Below, piece by piece: positions 44,380 through 54,130 of a DNA stretch of 64,000 nt. A program made the translations under genes and the position numbers. The number at the start of each line of letters is the position of its first letter. The first letter of the stretch is position 1. Under the pieces are notes generated by a model. That model had not been told where the DNA came from. It saw only the letters and a list, made by a program, of their open reading frames with translations, and ran no database searches. This stretch comes from Azolla caroliniana (lineage: Eukaryota > Polypodiophyta): contig JBHGNT010000008.1 in the NCBI GenBank assembly GCA_043228905.1, positions 13,888,001-13,952,000 on the forward strand, read 5' to 3'.

Positions 44380-46146
44380 CGTTTCTCCTTTGTCCCCGGT
44401 TTGGAGGGTGGGTATGCTTCGGCGGTCGTCTTCGGTTTTTCGGTTATCCGGTACCGATACCGGGTTGTCATTCCTCGCTGCCTCCCGACGTTCCTCTCTT
44501 CGGAAAAATCCACGTTTCTGATTCCGTCGGAAATTTCGGTTCCCTTGTCGCCTCTCTTCTCTGCGTCGTTCGTATTCCGGGGATTCGTCTCGGTCGTACC
44601 GGTCCCGGGGGTAGCTATCTCTGCGTTTCTCCTCTCGGTCATAGTTATCGCGTCTTCTATCAGCGTATCTGTTACCGCGTTCGCGTTGGTAGCGGTCGTC
44701 TCTCCGGAATCGATCCTCATCCGGGTTCTGATTGCGCGGTTCTATGTGTCGAACCGGTGCTGCCTGTCGATTTAATAGGTTATATTCGCATCAGTCCGTT
44801 GTATGGGCTCAAGAGTTGCAGATCATACATTGTGTCCGCAGGGTGCAGTCTACTGTTGAGTGGCCCGAATTTAGGCATGTTGTGCATTGTAAGGCCTGTC
44901 GGAACCTCAGGTCTTCCTCCTTTGGGAGTGCCCGGTGTAACATCCCCATCGACAAGAAGGAACTAGTCTTGTCCATTTCTAAGACCCGATCAATAACTTG
45001 GTCCATTGTGCTGGTGTGGAAATCAAGGACTCCGCACATTGTTCGAAGTGGCTCTTTCAGCGCGGCCAAAAAGACTGCTTTGGCTTCGTCTTCGGGTGGT
45101 GCTCTCGTCAGTTGGCTATGCAGGGTCTGAAACCGAATGATGAATTGTGGCACATTCTCGTTCTCTTCCTGTCGGGTGGTGTAGAACTGCCCGACCAATT
45201 CCCTTTGCTCAACTTGTCTGTGAAAAAGCCTGAGGAATCTGGCCTTCAAGGCATCGAATGTGGCAAAGCTGCCCGGTAAGTGCTTTGCGTGCCATCGGGC
45301 CGCCGGTCCTTCTAAGGTCATGCCGAATTCGGCGACTTTGGATCGTTCGGCTTCGGGCTCCGTCAGTCTTTGGGAGACATGGTTGGCTTCCCATGTTTGG
45401 AGGAATGCGTACACGTGTGCCTCCGCGTCGGGCTCATCCCGGTACTTTGGGTATAGGTACGGCATCGTGTCGTCCAACTGACTCTCCTGCCTTCTCCGCT
45501 CTCTGTCCGCTGTTGGCGTCGGTGTGAGAACCTTTGGTTCCTCCGCGGTTGGTGCCGGTATCCGCTCCTTCAGTTCCTCCGCGGGTGTTGCCGGTGTCCG
45601 GTCCTTTGGTTCCTCCGCGGGTGTTGTCGGTATCCGCTCCTTCGGTTCCTTCGCGGGTGTTGTTGGTATCCGCTCCTTCGGTTCCTTCGCGGGTGTTGTC
45701 GGTATCCGGTCAACCTCCCTCGGCAATTGCCGGTCACCGAATTCCAAGGTTATTTCTTCCTCTGGCTCCGGTGTTACTGAGTCTTCCGACCCCTCTTCCC
45801 CCGGGTCGTTTGGTGTGTCGTGGCTGCTTTTATACCGGGACGCAACGCTTCCGTCGCTTTCCGACTCCGCCTCAAGTGTTGTGAATGCTTCCGAGTCCCC
45901 GTCGCCCCCGGCGAGCGTCTGTAGTATCGTTTCCGCCTCTTTCAGGCTTGTTATGCTACTGCCTTCGTCGGGGATTTGCAGAACCCGGAACTGCAGTGCT
46001 TCTTCTGCGACTCTCCGAAGAGTTTTGGAGAATGACCGATCCCGCCGGATCTCGTCGACGGCTTGCTACAGGGCTTCCCGTCGTTGCTCGCGTTCGGTGT
46101 ATCGTCTCCCTCGTTCGGTGATGTGGTCGTCGTTTGGTCTAGACAT
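44380..46146 (-). pseudogene. Gag of gypsy P
   Basis: Begins at the ATG complementary to 46144-46146 (MSRPNDDHITERGRR), which is in frame with the whole of pol. It carries a 12-residue tandem repeat region (KERIPTTPAKEP and variants, about 45538-45717), then a capsid domain (LYPKYRDEPDAEAHVYAFL, EGPAARWHAKHL, LKARFLRLFH, QFIIRFQTLHSQLTRAPP). Two CCHC-like knuckles follow: CTTCLNSGHSTVDC and CMICNS...; the second is disrupted by two TGA codons. An Arg/Asp/Glu-rich stretch (about 44400-44720) comes before the third knuckle. A TAG near 46069 also interrupts the N-terminus. Confidence 0.85.
45538..45717 (-). repeat. Five-unit 36-bp tandem repeat in gag of P
   Basis: Five near-identical 36-bp units encode a 12-residue Pro/Glu/Lys repeat at the N-terminal side of the gag capsid domain. 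The units preserve the reading frame and the last two are the most alike, which suggests recent slippage or unequal exchange. Confidence 0.85.
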
Positions 46147-46176
46147 CCATCCCCCGGTTGTCCTCTGCACTTTGCA

Positions 46177-46195
46177 GGAATCGTGGTCGCCAAAA
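46177..46195 (-). other. Primer-binding-site region of gypsy P
   Basis: On the minus strand TTTTGGCGACCACGATTCC lies three bases inside the 5' LTR. A TGGCGAC start is typical of primer sites in Tat-like plant gypsy elements. I cannot assign the tRNA. The 13-mer GTGGTCGCCAAAA (plus strand) is shared with element N at 49975-49987. Confidence 0.6.
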
Positions 46196-46198
46196 TAG

Positions 46199-46589
46199 TG
46201 TTGTCTGCTTGGCCGGACTAGCCTCAACACAGGTGTCTATCCGACACTTCTCCAAAGGGGTGGTAAGGATTGGATGCTAGGTTACACGCGTAAGATTATT
46301 ACAATTAAGAACAGACGGTAAAACAATACAGAGATACAGATAAACACGCAATAATTCTATTTGTATTACTTCCGTCCAACCCTTTACAAATCATCGGATC
46401 CTTTTATAGGCATCCGGCAAGGTTACAATCGGTGCGCTTAGGCAACCGACATCCGAATCGGTCCGGATCCGGATCGGTACAACTGTACCGGATCCGTCCC
46501 TCCGAATAATAATTCTACTATCATTTACTTCCTATTATCCGATCCGACTCCACCTTCCCACTTGTCCTTGCTCTTCTGACCGGCCAACA
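46199..46589 (-). repeat. 5' LTR of gypsy P
   Basis: A 391-bp partner of 36503-36893, TGTTGTCTGCTTGG...GGCCAACA. The following ACAGT is the target duplication, and copia K sequence resumes beyond it. Confidence 0.92.
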
Positions 46590-48087
46590 ACAGTTTCAAG
46601 TTGGTTTCGACTTTAAGACCTTTTGCATACATTGCCGACTTTACCTTGTTTGATTCGAGAATATACATTTTTCCTTCTCAGCGACCGAGAGCGATGAGGC
46701 GACCATCTTTTTCGATGAAGCACCCTTCATCATTGAACCTCACTTACATCCCTTGTTCGACAATCTGGCCTACCGAGACTAGGTTTTTTAGTGATGGTTG
46801 GGACATGCAAGACATTTTTGAGGTAGGTTTGTTTGTCTTCGTTCCCGAATGGGACGTTTCCAATGTGTCGTATTGAATGAATTGTCTCATCACCTATTTT
46901 GACATAACCGGGCCGATCGGGCTTTCATAATTCTCGGAACCAATCTTCATGAGACGTCATATGATTGGACACTCCCAAGTCAACAAACCACACATTATCC
47001 AAGGTTGAGGTACTTGTCTCACCTTGTGTCGACATCGAATGTGCTTTGGGCCTCATCATAAACATTCTGCCACGGTCATCATAGTCGAAATTTGAGGTGT
47101 AATTTGTAAGTTGTCGGTTGGTCGACACCAACTCTCGCTTCTTCTTTCAGCACTCCTCTTTGTAGTGGCCGAGTTTTCCACAGTACCCGCATTTGATCGA
47201 GTTGTTGTGATGGCTCAGTCTGGCAGGATGGCTCCCCCTTCTGCCGAACTCCCTGGAATTGTTCCTATCGTCTTGCCATTGGTGGGAGCTGTGTTCTCAG
47301 GTCGACTGACCTTGTCGCCCTCGGCCGAATCGACCTCTATTTCCTCGTTCGAATCCTCTTCTATCATCCGATTGTGAGTAAAGCATCTGACGATCCGGTG
47401 CATTGCTCCTTTGTCAGGCATGGTTTTCTTCCACCAATAATATGGATTGAAGGTCGAAAAAGGAAGGTGGGTTCTCCCTTGCAAGAATGGCCTACCTGAT
47501 TGCGCCAAAGCGTAGTGCTAAGATGTCGAGGCATATTTGCACCATTTCATCATCGTCAATGGTGACATTGATCAATCCGAGGGCATCACACAGCTACTTG
47601 ATTTTCAAGGTATAGTTGGTGATCGACATATCCCTCTTTTGCATGTTGTTTGGCTCCTGTCGAAGTTGGAGCTTTCGTGCAGCCGTATTGGCCGAAAAAA
47701 TCTTCTTTAGATTTCCCCAAGCTTCTTTCGGTGTTTTCGAATCTCGAATATAGCCAAGCATGTGGTCATGAACGCATGATGCAAGGCAGTATAACACATG
47801 GCTCACGGCCTGCTCCCATGTTGGGTAGTCGGCATGTGTCGGGATGGGTTGCGTTTCGTGAGCTCCATCGATGTAGCTCTGGTAACCTTGTCCGACAAGG
47901 TACTGATGCATCTTGTACTCCCAAGATGCGAAGTTTGTCCTGTCGAGCTTCTCCATAGGAAGAGCGCTTCCCATTTGAGTATTCATGATGATTTCTTCTC
48001 TATTTTAGAACCGGTTTTGTTGTTCGTCGGTGTGTAGCACAACACAGTCGATTAAGCTTGATCAAATAACCACACGTTGTGATACCA
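46590..48087 (-). pseudogene. Copia K gag, protease and GAG-pre-integrase
   Basis: 5' third of K on the minus strand. Gag at 47594-47986 has MEKLDRTNFASWEYKMHQYL and GYIRDSKTPKEAWGNLKKIF. A zinc-knuckle region is near 47150-47200. Protease with VWFVDLGVSNHMTSHEDWF lies at about 46925-47000; the catalytic DSG has become DLG. The GAG-pre-integrase segment is at 46600-46880. A tRNA-Met-type primer site TGGTATC (complement of 48081-48087) abuts the LTR start at 48088. Confidence 0.83.
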
Positions 48088-48108
48088 TGTAAAGAATGAG
48101 AGGCATAG
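48088..48108 (-). repeat. Left fragment of the 5' LTR of copia K
   Basis: TGTAAAGAATGAGAGGCATAG, 21 bp next to the primer site, then interrupted by element N. The last five bases (CATAG) are the target duplication of N. The LTR resumes at 51918/51923. Confidence 0.75.
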
Positions 48109-48311
48109 TGTTACCCCGTACAAGATGTACGGAGAGTCAGTGTGATGAGCGAGGGTCGAATGTTATCATGATGTTGTTGTGTATGTGTAGGGGACATAAA
48201 TGTAATTGTGAGTCTATACGTATGTGAACACATGCACACGTGTGTGCATGCGGATAGATACATAGGGGTGTAAGCCCCCTCGAGCATTCATACTGGACAC
48301 TCACTCACACC
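48109..48311. repeat. Chimeric left LTR of N
   Basis: The first ~147 bp (to about 48255) match the start of the plus LTR at 51439. From TAGATACATAGGGG onward the sequence follows the minus-orientation LTR (as at 50284-50340). The switch occurs at a shared GATAC. Confidence 0.8.
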
Positions 48312-49989
48312 CTCAAGTTTTTTAAATCTCACAAATGCCCCTCTCTTCTCTTTTTTCCTCTCTCTTGTTTTTCGATTTCATCTATAATTTCACTTTTACT
48401 TTTAGGTCATTTTTTCCATTTTTCTGTTTGTCTTCTTCTCATTTTCTTACATTTTTTTTTTTCCCCCCTTACATTTTGCGTCTTCTCTAGTCTTCTACTC
48501 TTGCGTGCTTCCTTCTTCTTGGTGTTAACTGTTGCATCTTCTGTTCTTCTTGTCTTTCATTTCCTTTTCTCTGTTCTTCCACTGCTAATGGTGCTTCTCT
48601 TTCCTCTTTGTTTCATCGTTTCTCTTCTTTCTTTCTTTGCGAGTTCTTCTTGTTTGATGTCTTCTGCAAATCTTCTCTCTTTCTTCCTTTGTTTCTTCCA
48701 CTTCTTCCTGTTCTATTTTGGTGTTTCAGGGTAGGGAGGAAACATGACCGTCACTCTCCCTTTGCTTGCACGTCATCTCCTTCTTTGTGTTGCCGCCGTC
48801 ATTTCCGTTGCCCAACCGTGGTTGTCCGTCTCTTTCCGGTCCTTACACCTGCTACCGCATCATCCTGCCGCCTCCAATCGTTGATGTTCGGCCCGTCCGT
48901 TCTCGGCTGTTTGTCTGTGTCTCCAACTCCGTCTGGTCAGTCAGTCAGATTCAGCCGTTATTGTCTGTCCGGCCCGTCGTTTCAACGTCATCGTCGTTCT
49001 AGCTGTCGGTTCTCCGGCCATTCTTGTCGCTTTTCGGCGGTGTCGCTGTTCTGGTTGTTGTCCAGTCGCTTCTCGGGCCGCTCCGATTGCTCATGTCCGG
49101 TCACTCTCCGGCCTATCCGACCGCTCGAATTGTTGTTCGTCGTTGTCATCGTCTCCTTCGCTTTTCGGCGGCTCTGTCCTCATCGACGGCACCGTCGCTT
49201 TTCGGTGTCCATGTCCCATCATTTGGTTGTTGCCATTGTCGTGGCTGTGCATTTCGGATATCGTCTCTGTCGCTCTTCGGCTCTATCCGGCCGTCATCCC
49301 ACTGTCTTCCAATCGTGTGTCTGGTCTGTCCGTCTGTGTGGTCGCTTATTCGGCCCATTTGACCCATCCTACTGTGTCTTGTGTCTTTTTGGTCGCCTTT
49401 GTCTAGTGCATCTGTCCGTATCTTTCGAGCGCTATTGGTTGATGTCTGGTTTGCATCTGCATCCCCTCCGTCTTCTTCGGCCCTTCGGTGTTAACCGGCT
49501 CCGGTTCTGGTTCCGATTCCGGTTCCGACTCTCTCTGTGTTGCTACTTTTAGAACCACCTCTCGTGCATTCTCAGCACATCCTGCCGGTCTCCGCTCCAC
49601 ACACTACGACTTTCTTTGCAGTCTCCTGGTGGGCTTCTCTTTCCGGTCGTGCTGGCACCGGTTCCCACTGCATCGCAGTTTGTACAGCCGTGCATCTTGC
49701 ACCACGCTTTCAAAAACACGCACATTGTCGCTAACCGCATCGGAAACCCGCACATTGACACTAATCTCAACCTCGCACAACCATTGTTGCCATTCATGCA
49801 TTCCTCCATCGCATCATCATTTCTTGCACTCGTACACAAATGTCATCGTTTCCATTTCTTCGCTTGCGCATACATTGAACATCGTCGTCGTCATTTGCAT
49901 GTTTCTGTCATTTCTCGCACATCATGCTGCCACGTTCTCTTCTTGGACTTCTTCATCAAAGGGGGTCCGCCGTTGTGGTCGCCAAAAGG
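48312..49989 (-). other. Non-coding interior of N with primer-site motif
   Basis: A pyrimidine-rich plus strand (TTCTTC-type runs at 48330-48720), then a CGGTC/TCCGTC-rich part. It has long open frames on the plus strand (e.g. 48608-49552), but they are Ser/Arg/Phe/Cys-rich with no recognisable domain, and I treat them as compositional. At the right end GTGGTCGCCAAAAG (49975-49988) abuts the minus LTR, which marks it as the primer-site side of a minus-oriented copy. Confidence 0.6.
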
Positions 49990-50499
49990 TGTTGTAGGTT
50001 TTAGGGTTAGGGTTAAGGACGATGATGATGATGAATGATAACTATGATGATTGGTAATGAAGATAGACATGGTGATGGAGAGTATGATGGTGAGAGAGAT
50101 CATATAGAGAAGCATTGCGGGGTGGGGGGTGGTGCCTAGAATGGCCCCACCCCCCTCCCAAGGGGGTTCAACATGAGAGAGGGAGAGAGAAGAGAAAAGG
50201 TGTCAAAGAGAGAGAGATTAGAGAGAAAATGTTCATTCATATTTCATTCATTCCCCATAAGGGGTTAAATAGTACAAGAGGGGGTAGATACATAGGGGTG
50301 TAAGCCCCCTCGAGCATTCATACTGGACACTCACTCACACCTCCTTGTATCCATCCGCATGCACACACGTGTGCATGTGTTCACATACGTATAGACTCAC
50401 AATTACATTTATGTCCCCTACACGTACACAACAACATCATGATAACATTCGACCCTCGCTCATCACACTGACTCTCCGTACATCTCGTACGGGGTAACA
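49990..50499 (-). repeat. Complete minus-oriented LTR of N
   Basis: 510 bp, TGTTGTAGG...GGGGTAACA as printed. It has internal-type sequence on both sides: a primer-site motif on the left and the 3'-terminal block on the right, as if it joined two tandem copies. It contains TTTTAGGGTTAGGG, a telo-box-like motif, near 50000-50013. Confidence 0.85.
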
Positions 50500-51438
50500 C
50501 AATATGGCACGCCCGTGGGAGAGTGCCTTGCACGTCGATCCCACATGCCTTGATGATGATATTTCTTCGACCGGAACTTCCATCGGTCCTTTCAACGATC
50601 AACTCCCTCGATCGGAGTGCTTGACTCGAACATCTTTGTCGGTCAGCAAATCTTTCCGCGACACAACATTCTCGTTCTGTCGGCTTACGAACTTCGTCAT
50701 GGGTCTAAAATAACATTGTGTGTATGTGTGTTCTTCTTTCTATTTTGTGAGTTATCGTGATAGGGAGGAAACACGACCGTCACTCTCCCTTTGCTTGCAC
50801 GTCATCTCCTTCTTTGTGCTGCCGCCGTCATTTCCGTTGCCCAACCGTGGTTGTCCGTCTCTTTCCGGTCCTTACACCTGCTACCTCATCATCCTGCCGC
50901 TCCAATCGTTGATGTTCGGCCCGTCCGTTCTCGGCTGTTTGTCTGTGTCTCCAACTCCGTCCAGTCAGTCAGTCAGATTCGGCCGTTATTGTCTGTCCGG
51001 CCCGTCGTTTCAACGTCATCGTCGTTCTGGCCATCGGTTCTCCGGCCATTCTTGTCGCTTTTCGGCGGTGTCGCTGTTCTGGTTGTTGTCCAGTCGCTTC
51101 TCGGGCCACTCCGATTGCTCATGTCCGGTCACTAGATGGAGCAGCAGTCGTACAGTGGCAGCCGCCGGATAGGGGCTGGATCAATTTTCGGAATGTGCAA
51201 AGACACATAACGGTCAGAGTGGCTGAACGGTGAGAAACCGGAGGCGGACGAACCGGATGGGCTAGACAAACGAACGGAGGACCGGAAAGATAGGGTCGAA
51301 CATGAGCAATCGGAGAGTGACCGGACATGAGCAATCGGAGGCCTTCGACCGGAACAGGAAGTTCCGGTCGAAGAAATATCATCATCAAGGCATGTGGGAT
51401 CGACGTGCAAGGCACTCTCCCACGGGCGTGCCATATTG
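50500..51438. repeat. Inverted interior of N around the turn point
   Basis: The left part (50761-51132) is a direct repeat of 48732-49104. The stem CTCCGATTGCTCATGTCCGG (51110 onward) recurs inverted at about 51316-51340 across a ~180-bp loop. The block next to each LTR (GGCACGCCCGTGGGAGAGTG at about 50506, and its inverse ending near 51432) is shared with the 3' end of gypsy P. Confidence 0.75.
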
Positions 51439-51917
51439 TGTTACCCCGTACAAGATGTACGGAGAGTCAGTGTGATGAGCGAGGGTCGAATGTTATCATG
51501 ATGTTGTTGTGTATGTGTAGGGGACATAAATGTAATTGTGAGTCTATACGTATGTGAACACATGCACACGTGTGTGCATGCGGATGGATACAAGGAGGTG
51601 TGAGTGAGTGTCCAGTATGAATGTTCGAGGGGGCTTACACCCCTATGTATCTACCCCCTCTTGTACTATTTAACCCCTTATGGGGAATGAATGAAATATG
51701 AATGAACATATTCTCTCTAATCTCTCTCTCTTTGACACCTTTTCTCTTCTCTCTCCCTCTCTCACGTTGAACCCCCACCCCCCACCCCGCAATGCTTCTC
51801 TATATGATCTCTCTCACCATCATACTCTCCATCACCATGTCTATCTTCATTACCAATCATCATAGTTATCATTCATCATCATCATCGTCCTTAACCCTAA
51901 CCCTAAAACCTACAACA
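51439..51917 (+). repeat. Right plus-oriented LTR of N
   Basis: 479 bp, TGTTACCCCG...CCTACAACA. It is the inverse of 49990-50499 apart from small indels, and is followed directly by the CATAG duplication. A CCCTAACCCTAAAAC telo-box-like motif lies near its end. Confidence 0.88.
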
Positions 51918-52389
51918 CATAGATGGTGCTATGCAACGGCCGTGAGCTTTGTGTGTGATTGTGTGTGAACGTGATGCAAGAGAGAGAGAGGGAGGGAGGG
52001 AGGGAGGGAGGGAGAGTTCTAAACAAGAAAATTGTATATTACCGCCAATAGTTACTCAGATACAAAAGGTTGGTTTAAATACCAACTAGTCTAGGCAAAT
52101 GCCCTTTCTATTAATTATAGAAAGGTCCTAGTAAGTTGTCCATTGCCTAGTGTGAACACTATTCCTATGAGAAGTTGAGTTCGATTCTCAATATGAATCT
52201 TGTTAGAGGTGATAAAGGGATAAAGATGAACAGAGAATGTAAATCTGTCAACAATGAAGCGAATAGATATGCAAATATGTTAACCAACATTTTGCTACCA
52301 TTACCCACCCATTCAAGGATAATATGAAGTACACTTGAAAAGAGGAAGAGAAGGAGAAGAAGCAGTCCATTACCTAATCCAATAATCAT
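51918..52389 (-). repeat. Main part of the 5' LTR of copia K
   Basis: The K LTR resumes after element N and its CATAG. It has (GA)n and (GGGA)n near 51979-52016 and a TATTTAAACC-type TATA on the minus strand near 52072-52082. I place the outer end at CCAATAATCA (52389), but an end at 52158 (TGTGAACA) is also possible. No partner LTR is in the window to decide. Confidence 0.55.
52128..52196 (+). other. tRNA-like module near the outer end of copia K
   Basis: A perfect T-arm hairpin: TTGAG (52175-52179), the 7-nt loop TTCGATT (52180-52186, the canonical TTCRANY form) and CTCAA (52187-52191). Upstream GTAAGTTGTCCATTGCCTAG resembles the A-box part of the LTR H module (AGTTGTCCTACTGGTAAGG). It is antisense to K if it lies inside its LTR. 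Confidence 0.5.
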
Positions 52390-52929
52390 GGATCAATTGT
52401 CGTCATTGCCCCTGGCTATCGGCGTCGGACCTAGAGGTTCGTGTTGTTGACACCAAGCACCACATTTCGAGGTTCTACACATACACATGAATGTCCCAGA
52501 CATCATATTTACTAATGTTGTTTTTATTTAACACCAAAATCAAGTGATTCCAAATTGCATCATTACTTTCAAGTTGGTCTTGGTCAAGATCATCTATAAC
52601 TTGAAATCACAACCCTTGTTGAAATCCTTATAATACCACTTTTTTAGATCTGATTTTAAGTTCGCTAGTTATAGTTGTAATAGATAGCATTCAACATTTG
52701 AACATAGTAACACTACCATCTACATAAAACTGAGAAGAGAATGATACATGTGAAATATGTAACAAACTTGGTATTAGCATGGTCTATTGTATGCTCTAAA
52801 TGGTCCACATGCCTTCACAAACTCTATGATTGTCATGATTCTCTTTTAGTAGTTTACTTTAGCGATGCTAAAACATAAGACATTATTGTTGGTGGCCCTC
52901 CCTTTGGAGAATAGTTGAGGCTTTTTTGT

Positions 52930-54130
52930 TGACTTCTATGCTTGCACCTAGGCAAAAGCCCCTTATCATCTACCATTTGGATTATTGCACCCTCTATAGC
53001 GCCAAATGGGACTTGGGTTCCTTATCATGATGCCATTCTAATAGTTGTGGATTGCTTTTTAAAGATGGGATATTTAATTCCATATTCTTTCTTCATCTTG
53101 AGTGAACCCACAATCACACTTCTATTTCCGGTGGTATTTCGCCTCCATGGTCTTCTATACAATCCTATTAGTAATTGAGAACCTAAATTCATTGGAAGAT
53201 TTTGAAATTTTCAATTGGAGCTCTTATAGATCAATGATCCTTGTCCTCTAGGTGTCACCAAAAAACAATGGACCGATATATTGAACAAAATAACCAAACT
53301 TTAGATTAATATTTCATATTGTTTTATCAATTATCAACCAGGTGACTATGTTTACTACCACCTCATGGAAGTATTTGCCTATAATTACTTTGCTCGTACA
53401 AGAAAAATCCCATCTTCATTTATTGTTTGAATTATTGCCATGGAAGAGCATCTCAATTGAATTCATTTCAAAGCGTCCTACATTTCAAGATCATGTTATC
53501 ATTCTAAAGTTGTGGCTCAATTTTCAAATTCTATGTTCTTCCTACATCTTGAGTAAAGCCATAACTACAATTCTCCTTCATGAGGTCTTGTGCCTCCATA
53601 GTCTTCCAGACAATATTATTAGTAAAGCCCTCAATTCAATACAGGTTTTTCGAAGTATCTCTTCGAGCTCTTACAAATTCATAGATCCTTGTCTTTTAGA
53701 TGCCACTCAAAAAACAACGGAAATGAATGAAACTTTTGGGACATTGTTTTAGCACATACCAACAAGATTATATGCTCCCGATGGCAAATTTTTCTGCAAG
53801 CAAGTTTTTCCTCTCATAACTCAGTTCATGCTTCCATAGAACAAATTACTTCTTTGTAATGTTTGGGCTACATCCCTAGTTGCCTTTCTTACCTTACATA
53901 GTGCACCCCACCAAATGCCATGTAGATTTTTGTCTTGAACAATTGCAAATTCAAGCTAAACTAAGAGAACATGTCCACTAGGCCCATTGAATAGGATTAT
54001 CAAAAGTTTGAAGATAATTAGGGATTGGGTATGGCTTCTTCATAAGTAATTGCCACTAGGATATCCTACGCCAAGCTCCACTTCCCCTCACTTAGTCCTT
54101 TTCACATTACAAAATAAATTACCAAAAATG
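52930..54130 (+). pseudogene. Ancient gypsy integrase fragments
   Basis: Two degenerate stretches with integrase core wording. The first (52940-53390) has ILIVVDCFLKMGYLIPYS, a RLHGL motif and later ITKL...YCFINYQP. The second (53430-53750) has PWKSISIEFISKRPTFQD, SKAITTILLHEV and LHSLPDNIIS. A tail near 53880-54100 still resembles the region before and after VWLL. Frame changes and stops are dense. It is closest to chromovirus-type integrase such as that of D. It lies outside the nested cluster and is clearly old. Confidence 0.6.

Larger units (their letters stand above)
36503..46589 (-). mobile_element. Gypsy element P with accessory 3' ORF
   Basis: A 10,087-bp minus-strand element with 391-bp LTRs (36503-36893 and 46199-46589), flanked by ACAGT on both sides (36498-36502 and 46590-46594). 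Gag, protease, RT, RNase H and integrase lie in one continuous frame (46146 to 40276) broken only by single nonsense codons. A separate ~3-kb accessory ORF follows integrase, before the 3' LTR. There is no chromodomain. The primer-site region reads TTTTGGCGACCACGATTCC, similar in style to that of Tat-type elements, so a Tat/Athila-side placement is my tentative view. The LTRs differ at few positions, indicating a fairly recent insertion. Confidence 0.93.
48109..51917. mobile_element. Palindromic non-autonomous LTR element N
   Basis: A 3,809-bp insertion flanked by CATAG (48104-48108 and 51918-51922). Its outer ends are a normal LTR start (TGTTACCCCG) and a normal LTR end (CCTACAACA) in plus orientation. 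Inside, most of the sequence is reversed: a plus LTR fragment switches at 48255 to minus LTR sequence; then come minus-strand internal sequence with a primer-site motif, a complete minus LTR (49990-50499), more minus internal sequence, a turn near 51133, plus internal 3' sequence and a plus LTR. No gag, protease, RT or integrase is recognisable, so it is a LARD-like passenger. Confidence 0.82.

Noticed and set aside
48608-49552. 314-codon plus-strand open frame inside element N
   Set aside because: Ser/Arg/Phe/Cys-rich with no domain; it overlaps other equally long frames in a biased TCCGTC-rich interior, and the repeat of this region at 50761-51132 does not preserve it. It is best explained by composition.
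1-52389. CRISPR arrays, rRNA genes, bacterial-type operons or insertion sequences
   Set aside because: None seen; repeats here are LTRs, microsatellites and short tandem duplications, and the coding content is plant retrotransposon.
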